Source: Deltaproteobacteria bacterium (GTDB lineage Bacteria; Desulfobacterota; Desulfobaccia; Desulfobaccales; 0-14-0-80-60-11). From it: a stretch of DNA of 64,000 bases. Below, one piece after another: positions 50,550-58,283 of the stretch; position 1 is the stretch's first letter; every line of letters begins with the position of its first letter. The translations under genes and the position numbers were made by a program. Where the stretch lies: NCBI GenBank assembly GCA_021813445.1, contig JAKAKP010000090.1:1-64000 (forward strand), read 5' to 3'. The notes under the pieces were generated by a model. The model was not told the origin of the DNA and made no database searches. It worked only from the letters and a program-made list of their open reading frames with translations.

Positions 50550-52225
50550 AATCCTGGATCGCCCACATCATTTCCCGCTATCGCTGGCCTTTAATATTGG
50601 TGGTTAGCGTGCAGCTGGGCTGCGGCCTGCTGGTGGCGCTGCAGCCGCGCTACTATCAGCGGCTGGTCAGCCTGGCCATAGAGGCTCAGCACGCCAATCT
50701 CTGGAGCACGGGGCTACCCCTGATCCTGCAACTGGCCCTGATCTTTTTGGCCATCGCCGTGCTCCAGGGGCTGCTAGGCTATATTGCCAGCGTCTTTTCT
50801 TTCAACCTGCTCAAGGAACTGCAAGGCGAATTTTTCGAAAAGGCCAGCCACCTGCCGTTGTCCTATTTTCAGCAGCAATCCGCGGGCGAATTTTTCACCA
50901 AGTTCAACAACGATATCGGCCAGGCCCAGCGCTTTTTCGCGGATTTTCTGCCCAGTGTCGGGCGGGAACTCATCACCGCGCTGGTGGTGACCGGCATCCT
51001 CCTCTTTTCCTGCCCCCTGGCCCTGACCCTGGCGGCCCTGGGCATCGTGGCCGTGACCGCGGTGCTGGTGACTTTCCTCAACCGCATTATGGGGTTTTAT
51101 GCCCGGGCCCAACGTTCCGCATGGAGTGATATTCAGCGGGTCTTTGACGAAACCATTCAGGGCATCGACACCGTCAAGGTGCTGGCGGCTGAGGGCCAAC
51201 AAGCCGCCCAATTCCACCGGTACACGGCCGGCCTGAAGAAACTGGCCATCAAGGCCGGCGCGATCCTGTCGGTGTTTTCCCCAGGGATTGAGCTGCTCAG
51301 CCAACTGGGAGGGCTGGGATTGGTGGCCCTGGCCTATTACCTGATCGCCAGCGGCAGGATGCGTCTCGAGCCTTTTTTGCTGTTCTTCTTCTATGCCGCG
51401 CTCTTGCAGATGTCGGTGACCCAACTCACCAGGTTGTTGGCCACCGTGCAAACCGAGTTGACCGGGATGCGATATCTGGCGGGATTTCTCGCGGAAGCCC
51501 CGGAAATGGAAGAAAGCCACCCCCCGGTAACCCTGCCCCGCCAGGCCGTGGCCATCGAATTAACCGATTTGACCTTCGCTTATCCCGGCGGCCGGCGGCT
51601 CTATAACCACGCGCACCTGCTGATCCCGGCCAATGCCGTCACCCTGATTGACGGCCCCAGCGGCAGCGGCAAATCCACCCTCATCAACCTAATCCTGCGC
51701 CTTTATGCCCCCGAGGCCGGGGTCATCACCATCGGCGGCATCGACATCCGCCGCCTGTCACGGACCGAGCTGCGCCGGAAAGTGGGAGTGGTCACCCAGA
51801 ATCACTTTATTTTCCAGGAAACCCTGCGGGACAACCTCCTCATTGCCCAGCCTGACGCCAGCGACCCCCGGATTTTGCAGGCCCTGGAACGGGCGCAACT
51901 GCATGACTTTGTGGCCCGGTTGCTCCAGGGCCTGGACACCGTCATGGACCCCCGGGGCGCCGGGGCCAGCACCGGGGAGCGGCAGAGGATTTGCATCGCC
52001 AGGCTGCTGTTGCGGGAGTCACCCATCATGATCCTGGATGAACCCTGGTCCAACCTGGACGACCGGGCCCGCACCCTCCTGGCCGAGGTCATCAACTCCT
52101 GTAAACGGAGCGCCACCATTTTGATTCTCAGCCATGAGCGCCATCCGGCCCTGGCGGTGGATCAACTCTACCATTTAGACGGGACCCAAGGGATTTTGAT
52201 CCGCGAGGACCCTCCGGCCGCTTAA
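50546..52225 (+). CDS. ABC exporter (fused membrane and ATPase domains), probable peptide exporter
   Basis: A 559-residue half-transporter. Residues 1 to about 310 hold six membrane helices of the type I exporter fold. The ATPase has Walker A GPSGSGKST, Q-loop VVTQNHF, Walker B IMILDEP, D-loop SNLDD and H-loop ILSHE. The signature is ASTGER instead of LSGGQ. There is no N-terminal C39 peptidase domain, so leader removal must come from elsewhere. ATG 50546 overlaps the previous stop (ATGA). Confidence 0.88.
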   Translation: MKSWIAHIISRYRWPLILVVSVQLGCGLLVALQPRYYQRLVSLAIEAQHANLWSTGLPLILQLALIFLAIAVLQGLLGYIASVFSFNLLKELQGEFFEKASHLPLSYFQQQSAGEFFTKFNNDIGQAQRFFADFLPSVGRELITALVVTGILLFSCPLALTLAALGIVAVTAVLVTFLNRIMGFYARAQRSAWSDIQRVFDETIQGIDTVKVLAAEGQQAAQFHRYTAGLKKLAIKAGAILSVFSPGIELLSQLGGLGLVALAYYLIASGRMRLEPFLLFFFYAALLQMSVTQLTRLLATVQTELTGMRYLAGFLAEAPEMEESHPPVTLPRQAVAIELTDLTFAYPGGRRLYNHAHLLIPANAVTLIDGPSGSGKSTLINLILRLYAPEAGVITIGGIDIRRLSRTELRRKVGVVTQNHFIFQETLRDNLLIAQPDASDPRILQALERAQLHDFVARLLQGLDTVMDPRGAGASTGERQRICIARLLLRESPIMILDEPWSNLDDRARTLLAEVINSCKRSATILILSHERHPALAVDQLYHLDGTQGILIREDPPAA

Positions 52226-52334
52226 AGGGCCAGGCGGCCCTGGACTATCGGCTTGCTGGCAGTCCGCTGGGAGCTGGTTGAATTTCTAGCCAAGTGCCTT
52301 ATACCAAGTTGCCATCAAAAAGGTGGGGAATGTC

Positions 52335-52388
52335 GGGGCGAACCTTGTGTTCGCCCATCAGCGCCTGGGCGAACACAAGGTTCGCCCC
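52335..52388. repeat. Palindromic GGGGCGAACCTTGTG repeat
   Basis: Arms GGGGCGAACCTTGTGTTCG and its complement flank a 10-base loop. Single-arm or paired copies recur at 56175-56200 and 63868-63933. It lies in the 634-base gap between the ABC exporter and ruvA, which has no gene. Confidence 0.85.
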
Positions 52389-52459
52389 TACGAGAAAATA
52401 CTTTTTTTGATTACGCATTGGTATTAGAAGCCATGAGACCTTTGCGAAAGTCGCCCAAC

Positions 52460-52553
52460 TTGTCATTCTGAGAGAGCGGAGCGACCGAAGAATCTCAAGT
52501 ATTCCAACTAAATACGAGAATCTTCACTCCACTGCGCTCCGGTCAGAATGACG
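52460..52553. repeat. Dispersed inverted repeat, TGTCATTCTGAG / CTCAGAATGACA class
   Basis: The left arm TTGTCATTCTGAGAGAGCGG and the right arm ending CCGGTCAGAATGACGG face each other, with AATCTC and GAATCT inside. This is the fullest copy of the element class listed at 10926-10999. Confidence 0.8.
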
Positions 52554-52618
52554 GAAAAAAAGACTTTCGCAGAAATCTCGCCATTTCAAAACCTAAACCG
52601 GCCTTAACCTATCAATCT

Positions 52619-52681
52619 GAGCGGAGCAAGAATCTCGTTTTTCCGGAGCCTGGAGATCCTTCACTGCGTTCAGGATGACAG
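52619..52681. repeat. Second adjacent copy of the TCTGAGCGGAGC element
   Basis: It begins GAGCGGAGCAAGAATCTCG and ends CACTGCGTTCAGGATGACAG. With the copy at 52460-52553 it fills most of the gap upstream of ruvA. Confidence 0.7.
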
Positions 52682-52859
52682 AAAGAGAGGTTTTGAAATT
52701 GCTTATAGGTTAATATCCTCTGTCGACTAGTATGTCCCACTTCCGTAGAAGGAGAAAATATACCTGGACTTGGGGCCGACTTTTGCATTAGAACTCCAGA
52801 AAAGAGTTGCAGGTCAGGTCCGGGATGTACTCCCCCTGACCGGCTGTGAGAGGGACTGC

Positions 52860-53441
52860 ATGATCGGTTTTCTGGAAGGCGAACTCTTTGACAAGACTCC
52901 TGTTAGGGTCACCATCAAAGTGGGGGGCGTGGGCTACTTGGCCCAGATACCCTTGTCTACTTTTTACGCCCTGCCCGAGCCTCCGGCCCCGGTGAGCCTG
53001 CACATCCATACCCGCATCCAGGACGACGCGCTCAATCTCTACGGTTTCCTCACCCATGAGGAAAAAGACATGTTCCTCCGGCTCCTGGACATTCCCCGCA
53101 TCGGCCCGGGCTTGGCTTTAAAAATCCTCAGCGGCATCTCCCCCCGGGACTTCGAAGAGGCCCTGTCCTTCAGCGACTCCCGGCGCCTGGCGAATATCCC
53201 CGGCATCGGCAAGAAGTCCGCGGACCGCATCCTCCTGGAATTGAAAGGCAAGGTGATCATCACCCCCCGGGTCCGGCCCGGGGTGGCGGGGGACCGTCCC
53301 TACCAGGACGCTCTTTCCGCGCTCATCAACCTGGGCTACCCCCGCAATGTGGCGGAGAAGGCCCTGGATACCGCCCGCAGCCAGGGCGCGGCCACCCTGG
53401 AAGACCTCCTGCGCCAGGGCCTGAAAGTATTGGCAAAATGA
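52860..53441 (+). CDS. ruvA: Holliday junction branch migration protein RuvA
   Basis: A 193-residue protein that binds Holliday junctions and loads RuvB. MIGFLEGELFDKTPVRVTIK is the normal start, so ATG 52860 is used although the frame opens at 52770. The two helix-hairpin-helix motifs are PRIGPGLALKILSGI and IPGIGKKSADRILLEL. The C-terminal RuvB-binding domain has ALINLGYPRNVAEKAL. No ruvB follows. Confidence 0.94.
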   Translation: MIGFLEGELFDKTPVRVTIKVGGVGYLAQIPLSTFYALPEPPAPVSLHIHTRIQDDALNLYGFLTHEEKDMFLRLLDIPRIGPGLALKILSGISPRDFEEALSFSDSRRLANIPGIGKKSADRILLELKGKVIITPRVRPGVAGDRPYQDALSALINLGYPRNVAEKALDTARSQGAATLEDLLRQGLKVLAK

Positions 53442-53489
53442 ACTTGGTGCCGGCCAGGAGCAAAAACATAGCGGGAGGTTTTTGACTTA

Positions 53490-54725
53490 ATGATGACTGA
53501 CCCTGAAATTCCGCTGTTCACTTTGGTTACCTGCATATCGAAGGCCTTGGATCTGGTCAGTCCGGTCCTGGTCAATCATCATCATCGGGTAGCGTATATT
53601 GCTTACAACCTGGGCCTTGCTTCAGGACTGGAAAACAAAGAGTTGAATGAATTGGCGATTGCTGGGGCATTGCACGATGTCGGGGCTCTTACCCTCAAAG
53701 AGAAATTACAGATGTTGGCATTTGAAATGGAAACGCCCCACCAACACGCCCACCGGGGATACCTCCTTCTTAATATGTTCGAACCCTTTGCCAATATAGC
53801 CACCTTGGTCCATTTTCACCATGTCCCTTGGGATGGGGGGAGCGGTTCCGAGTTTTATGGGCGCCCCGTCCCTTTTGGGAGCCACATTTTACATCTGGCT
53901 GATAGAATATCGGTGCAGTTGCAGACACCAAAAGAAGTATTGGGGCAGGTCAAGCAGATAAGCCAGCGAATTGAGGAGAAATCGGGGCAGATGTTTATGC
54001 CCTATGTGGTGGACGCGTTCCAGAATCTTGCCACCAAAGAATACTTCTGGCTGGATGTCACTTCCTCATCCCTTGACGCCCTCCTGCTGGACAAAATGAG
54101 AATGAAAGGGATCAAGTTGGATCTCGATAGGCTTCTCAGCTTCAGCAAAATGATTTGCCGAATTATAGATTTTCGCAGCTCCTTTACCGCCACGCACTCA
54201 AGCGGAGTTGCCGCAACGGCCGAAGAGTTGGCAAGATTGATAGGATTCTCGGAGCGAGATTGCCTCTCGATGAGAATTGCGGGCAATCTGCACGATTTGG
54301 GCAAGCTCGCTGTACCCACAGAGATTTTGGAAAAACCCGGCAAGCTAACCGAGCAAGAGTTTAACATCATCCGCAGTCATACCTTTTACACTCATCGCAT
54401 TCTGGAAGCTCTTCCCGGCATGGAAATCGTCAATGACTGGGCTTCCTTTCATCATGAGCGCCTCAACGGCGAAGGCTATCCATTTCATATCAATGGCCAG
54501 GATTTACCTTTGGGTTCTCGAATTGTGGCGGTGGCGGATGTCTTTACGGCTATCACCGAGGATCGGCCGTACCGGCAAGGCATGAGCAGCGAAAAGGCTT
54601 TGCAGGTATTGCAGCAAATGGCGGACGATCAAGCGTTAGATGCCCGTATAGTCTCTTTGCTGAGCCAACATTTCGAAACTATAAATTCTTTGCGGATCGC
54701 GGCTCAAGCGGAGTGCAGGGAATAA
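53490..54725 (+). CDS. Tandem HD / HD-GYP domain protein, probable cyclic-di-GMP phosphodiesterase
   Basis: A 411-residue protein with two HD modules. The N-terminal one has HHHRVAYIAYNLG and ALHDVGAL; the second has THSSGVAATAEELARL, NLHDLGKLAVP and HHERLNGEGYP. The last is the GYP signature, with Asn in place of the usual Asp of HHExxDGxGYP. ADVFTAITEDRPYR follows as in HD-GYP enzymes. No receiver or sensor domain is visible. The GGGAGG ribosome site is about 11 bases upstream. Confidence 0.85.
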   Translation: MMTDPEIPLFTLVTCISKALDLVSPVLVNHHHRVAYIAYNLGLASGLENKELNELAIAGALHDVGALTLKEKLQMLAFEMETPHQHAHRGYLLLNMFEPFANIATLVHFHHVPWDGGSGSEFYGRPVPFGSHILHLADRISVQLQTPKEVLGQVKQISQRIEEKSGQMFMPYVVDAFQNLATKEYFWLDVTSSSLDALLLDKMRMKGIKLDLDRLLSFSKMICRIIDFRSSFTATHSSGVAATAEELARLIGFSERDCLSMRIAGNLHDLGKLAVPTEILEKPGKLTEQEFNIIRSHTFYTHRILEALPGMEIVNDWASFHHERLNGEGYPFHINGQDLPLGSRIVAVADVFTAITEDRPYRQGMSSEKALQVLQQMADDQALDARIVSLLSQHFETINSLRIAAQAECRE

Positions 54726-54787
54726 TACCGGCAGTTTGAAGAAAATGCCCGATCATTTAATAATCTCATTGGAGAAATAAAATAATT

Positions 54788-54910
54788 TACCACCAAGACA
54801 CAAAGTGCACAAAGTTTCACCAAGGGAAAAAACAATTCCTTTGACGCTAAGGCGTCAAAGGAATAAGTATTTCTTGGTGTAACTTGGTGTCTTAGTGCCT
54901 TGGTGGTGAA
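54788..54910. repeat. Nested palindromic element, ACCACCAAG outer arms
   Basis: Outer arms TACCACCAAGACAC and GTGCCTTGGTGGTG enclose CACCAAG-type units and an inner perfect hairpin with 13-base arms (ATTCCTTTGACGC) at 54835-54864. The architecture is the same as in the element at 58112-58216. Confidence 0.8.
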
Positions 54911-54916
54911 GCTTTT

Positions 54917-56170
54917 ATGACTGTTTCCGCCTGCATCATTATCGGCGACAGCCGGGCCATGCCGGAATTGGAGCCGGAGTCCATCGACCTGGTGGTCACC
55001 TCTCCCCCGTATTGGCATATCAAGGACTACGGGGCGCCCGGGCAGATCGGCTACGGCCAGACCCTGCACCAATATCTGCTCGACCTCTACCATACCTGGG
55101 CCGAATGCTTCCGGGTTTTGCGGCAGGGCAGCCGTCTCTGCATCAACATCGGCGACCAGTTTGCCCGGGCCAGTATCTATGGGCGTTACAAAATCATTCC
55201 CCTGCACGCGGAATTCATCAGCCAGTGTGAGCAGATCGGCTTCGATTTCCTGGGGGCCATCATCTGGCAGAAAAAGACCACCATGAACCCCAGCGGCGGG
55301 GCCAATGTCATGGGTTCCTACCCGTTTCCCCCCAACGGCCTGGTAGAGATCGACTATGAATTTATCCTGATTTTTAAAAAGCCGGGCAAAGCTAAAGCTA
55401 TATCTAGAGATATTAAAGAACTTTCTAAATTAACTAAAGAGGAATGGAAGGAGTACTTCTCCGGCCACTGGCGCTTCGGCGGGGCCAGGCAGATCGGCCA
55501 CGAGGCCATGTTCCCGGAGGAGCTGCCCCGGCGCCTCATCCGCATGTTCACCTTTGTGGGCGGCACGGTCCTGGACCCTTTCCTGGGCAGCGGCACCACG
55601 GTCAAGGCGGCCCTAGAGCTAGGGCGCAACGCGGTGGGATATGAGATTAACGAGAGCTTCCTGGAGATGATAAGCGCCAAGACGGCCGTCAGCGACCGGC
55701 AGCCCTTTCCGGGAAACGTGATGATAATTAAAAGGGATAAAGAGTTTGCCAATCTGCCGGATATTGGCTATCATCCCAGCATCCAGGATGCGCGGCCGCA
55801 GGTGGATGAAGAAGAAGGGAATAATAAGAGGGATGCAATTTATAAAGTTACCCAGATTGTGGATGCAGAGACGATAAGATTAGATAACGGCCAGACTGTG
55901 GGTTTCTTGGGAGTAAAGATAGAAAAGAAGGCAGAAGCCCTGAATTATTTACAAACTAAGCTTTTAGGCAAAAAAATCATCCTGCGCGATGAAAATAGGG
56001 CCGATCCCGAAAATGAAGGTAATAATAAAAAGATTGCGGCCTATGTCTATTTGCGTAATAAATTATTTATAAACGGCTACTTAATCAAATCCGGACTGGC
56101 ACTGCCGGACCGGCAGGTGACCCACCGGCTGCAAGAGAAGTTCCACAAATGGGCACTTGTTCGAGACTGA
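54917..56170 (+). CDS. DNA methyltransferase (beta-class, N4/N6) fused to a thermonuclease-like domain
   Basis: A 417-residue protein. The methyltransferase part begins at once: catalytic motif IV TSPPYW (28-33) comes first and the SAM motif DPFLGSGTTVKAALELG near residue 218, the beta-class order. TSPPYW is commonly N4-cytosine or N6-adenine. Residues about 305-410 resemble a staphylococcal-nuclease fold (VTQIVDAETIRLDNG, KIAAYVYLRNKLFINGYLIK), but the catalytic R-x-x-G-I-D-x-P-E site is replaced by GFLGVKIEKK, so nuclease activity is doubtful. Patches, especially the C-terminal part, are A/T-rich. No restriction enzyme is adjacent. Confidence 0.82.
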   Translation: MTVSACIIIGDSRAMPELEPESIDLVVTSPPYWHIKDYGAPGQIGYGQTLHQYLLDLYHTWAECFRVLRQGSRLCINIGDQFARASIYGRYKIIPLHAEFISQCEQIGFDFLGAIIWQKKTTMNPSGGANVMGSYPFPPNGLVEIDYEFILIFKKPGKAKAISRDIKELSKLTKEEWKEYFSGHWRFGGARQIGHEAMFPEELPRRLIRMFTFVGGTVLDPFLGSGTTVKAALELGRNAVGYEINESFLEMISAKTAVSDRQPFPGNVMIIKRDKEFANLPDIGYHPSIQDARPQVDEEEGNNKRDAIYKVTQIVDAETIRLDNGQTVGFLGVKIEKKAEALNYLQTKLLGKKIILRDENRADPENEGNNKKIAAYVYLRNKLFINGYLIKSGLALPDRQVTHRLQEKFHKWALVRD

Positions 56171-56174
56171 TCTG

Positions 56175-56200
56175 TAGCGAACACAAGGTTCGCCCCTACA
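56175..56200. repeat. Copy of the GTAGCGAACACAAGGTTCGC repeat
   Basis: A single arm-pair form of the palindrome described at 52335-52388. In the same gap (56171-56520), 56354-56380 holds a second hairpin (GGTTCCCA / TGGGAACC). No gene is seen there. Confidence 0.75.
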
Positions 56201-56520
56201 AAAAATTCGCCTATGATGGTGAATCAGGGTTTAGATAATTGTGGCTGCTTTAAAGGAAGCCCTGACTTTGTCTTGAGGCCTGCGAGCAAGGCAGACTCAA
56301 GGCCTTGACCCTGGAACAGGTGGCTGGAAAAGTATAGATAGGGTGAGTCCAAGCCGGTTCCCAAGCAGAGCCTGGGAACCAGAAGAAAGAAAAAATGTAG
56401 GGTGGGCCTTGCGCACCAATTCTTTTGTAATTTCGATCATATGGGAGACGAACCTTACTGACAAGCAACACTCACATCTAAATATCAGGTGATGGATAAT
56501 CGATCCAGGGGGTAGCAAGC

Positions 56521-58104
56521 ATGAAGAACCCTAGTCTGAGTCATCAAGGCATCCGCAACGTCACCGCAGTCCATTGGAACATGCCCACCGGGGCCTTGTA
56601 CGAAAAAATCGTCTCCCGGGGGGAAGGCCTCGTCGCCCACCTGGGGCCGATAGTGGTGCGCACCGGCGCCTACACCGGCCGCTCCCCCAAGGATAAATTC
56701 ATCGTCGATGAACCCAGTTCCACCAAGAAACTCTCTTGGGGAGGAGAGAACCAGCCCTTTACGGTGGAAAAATTCAACCTGATCCACTACCGGCTGCTGG
56801 CCTATCTCCAGGGCCGGGACCTCTTTGTCCAGGACTGCTACGCGGGTGCGGACAAGCGCTACCAGATGTCCATCCGCCTGATCACCGCCACGGCCTGGCA
56901 GAACCTCTTTGCCCGCAACATGTTCATCCGCATCAAAGATCATAAAGAACTGGAAAACCATAAGCCGGAGTTCACCATCATCGCCGCGCCCGGGTTTCAT
57001 GCAGTGCCGGAGCTGGACGGCACCCATTCCGAGGCCTTCATCATCGTCAATTTCGCCAAGAAGCTGGTGCTCATCGGCGGCACCTCCTACGCCGGGGAGA
57101 TAAAAAAGTCGGTGTTCACCATCCTCAATTACTATCTGCCCCAGCGGGAAGTGCTGTCCATGCACTGCTCCGCCAACGAAGGCAAGAAGAGGGACGTGGC
57201 CCTTTTCTTCGGCCTCTCCGGGACCGGCAAGACCAGTCTCTCCGCGGACCCGGAGCGGAAGCTCATCGGCGACGACGAACATGGTTGGGGGGATAACGGC
57301 ATCTTTAATTTCGAGGGGGGCTGCTACGCCAAGGTCATCCGTCTCAGCCCCAAGGCCGAGCCGGACATCTATGAGTGCACCCGCAGGTTCGGGACTATCC
57401 TGGAAAACGTGGGCATGGATCTCTCCACCCGCCGCCTGGATCTGAACGACGACAGCCTCACGGAGAACACCCGGGCCGCGTATCCCATCACCCACCTGAA
57501 AAATATCGTCCGGGACGGCATGGGGGACCACCCCCAGAATATCTTTATGCTGGCCTGCGACGCGTTTGGAGTCCTGCCGCCCATTTCCCGGCTGACCCCG
57601 GAGCAGGCCGCGTACCATTTCCTCTCCGGCTATACTGCCAAGGTGGCAGGCACCGAGCGCGGTATGGGCAACGAGCCCCAGGCCACTTTCAGCACCTGTT
57701 TCGGCGCGCCCTTCCTGCCTCTGCCCCCGGCCCACTATGCCCAACTGTTCCGGGAGAAGATTTTGAAATACCGACCCGCGTGCTGGCTGGTAAATACGGG
57801 CTGGACCGGCGGTCCCTTCGGGGTGGGCCACCGCATGGAGATCGGCTACAGCCGGGCGCTGCTGCATGCGGCCATGAGCGGCAAGCTGGACAAAGCGGAG
57901 ACCTTCCAGGAACCCTTCTTCGGACTCACCGTGCCCGCAGCCTGCCCCGGCGTGCCGGAGAAGCTCTTGAATCCCCGGGACACCTGGAAAGACAAGCAGG
58001 CCTATGACGATAAGGCCAGGGAACTGTCCGCCCGTTTCCGGGATAATTTTGCCAAATACGCCCCCCACGTGGGTCAGGAAGTTCTGGGCGCGGCACCCAG
58101 GTAA
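56521..58104 (+). CDS. pckA: Phosphoenolpyruvate carboxykinase (ATP)
   Basis: A 527-residue enzyme interconverting oxaloacetate plus ATP and PEP plus CO2. The PEPCK-specific motif region is GLSGTGKTSLSADPERKLIG, with DDEHGWGDNGIFNFEGGCYA after it. RTGAYTGRSPKDKFIVDEP and GGTSYAGEIKKSVFTILNYY are the usual substrate segments. GGGGGT lies about 8 bases before the ATG. Its role is gluconeogenesis or anaplerosis. Confidence 0.96.
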   Translation: MKNPSLSHQGIRNVTAVHWNMPTGALYEKIVSRGEGLVAHLGPIVVRTGAYTGRSPKDKFIVDEPSSTKKLSWGGENQPFTVEKFNLIHYRLLAYLQGRDLFVQDCYAGADKRYQMSIRLITATAWQNLFARNMFIRIKDHKELENHKPEFTIIAAPGFHAVPELDGTHSEAFIIVNFAKKLVLIGGTSYAGEIKKSVFTILNYYLPQREVLSMHCSANEGKKRDVALFFGLSGTGKTSLSADPERKLIGDDEHGWGDNGIFNFEGGCYAKVIRLSPKAEPDIYECTRRFGTILENVGMDLSTRRLDLNDDSLTENTRAAYPITHLKNIVRDGMGDHPQNIFMLACDAFGVLPPISRLTPEQAAYHFLSGYTAKVAGTERGMGNEPQATFSTCFGAPFLPLPPAHYAQLFREKILKYRPACWLVNTGWTGGPFGVGHRMEIGYSRALLHAAMSGKLDKAETFQEPFFGLTVPAACPGVPEKLLNPRDTWKDKQAYDDKARELSARFRDNFAKYAPHVGQEVLGAAPR

Positions 58105-58111
58105 GATTTAT

Positions 58112-58216
58112 CTCACGCAAAGACGCAAAGACGCAAAGTGAAGAACGCAAAGAAATATTTTTAGGGGCACGGCTGAGGCCGTGTCCCTAAAAATTTATTT
58201 TGCGCCTTTGCGTGAG
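58112..58216. repeat. Nested palindromic element, CTCACGCAAAG outer arms
   Basis: Outer arms CTCACGCAAAGACGCAA and its near-complement end the element. ACGCAAAG repeats lie inside, and an inner perfect hairpin AGGGGCACGGC / GCCGTGTCCCT spans 58163-58188 flanked by T and A runs. It separates the convergent pckA and SGNH genes and could end transcription in both directions. Confidence 0.8.
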
Positions 58217-58283
58217 GTATCTAGCCTCGGAGTTTCAATCCCGGAAATTGGCCCCGCCCGCCAGGCGCAGGGCGACCCTACCA

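Noticed and set aside
54704-55207. A 167-codon minus-strand frame across the nested palindrome
   Set aside because: It reads through the repeat and into the start of the methyltransferase gene antisense; no homology is seen.
56485-58068. A 527-codon frame on the strand opposite pckA
   Set aside because: It mirrors the pckA gene. Long antisense frames are common opposite GC-rich genes, and there is no ribosome site or homology.
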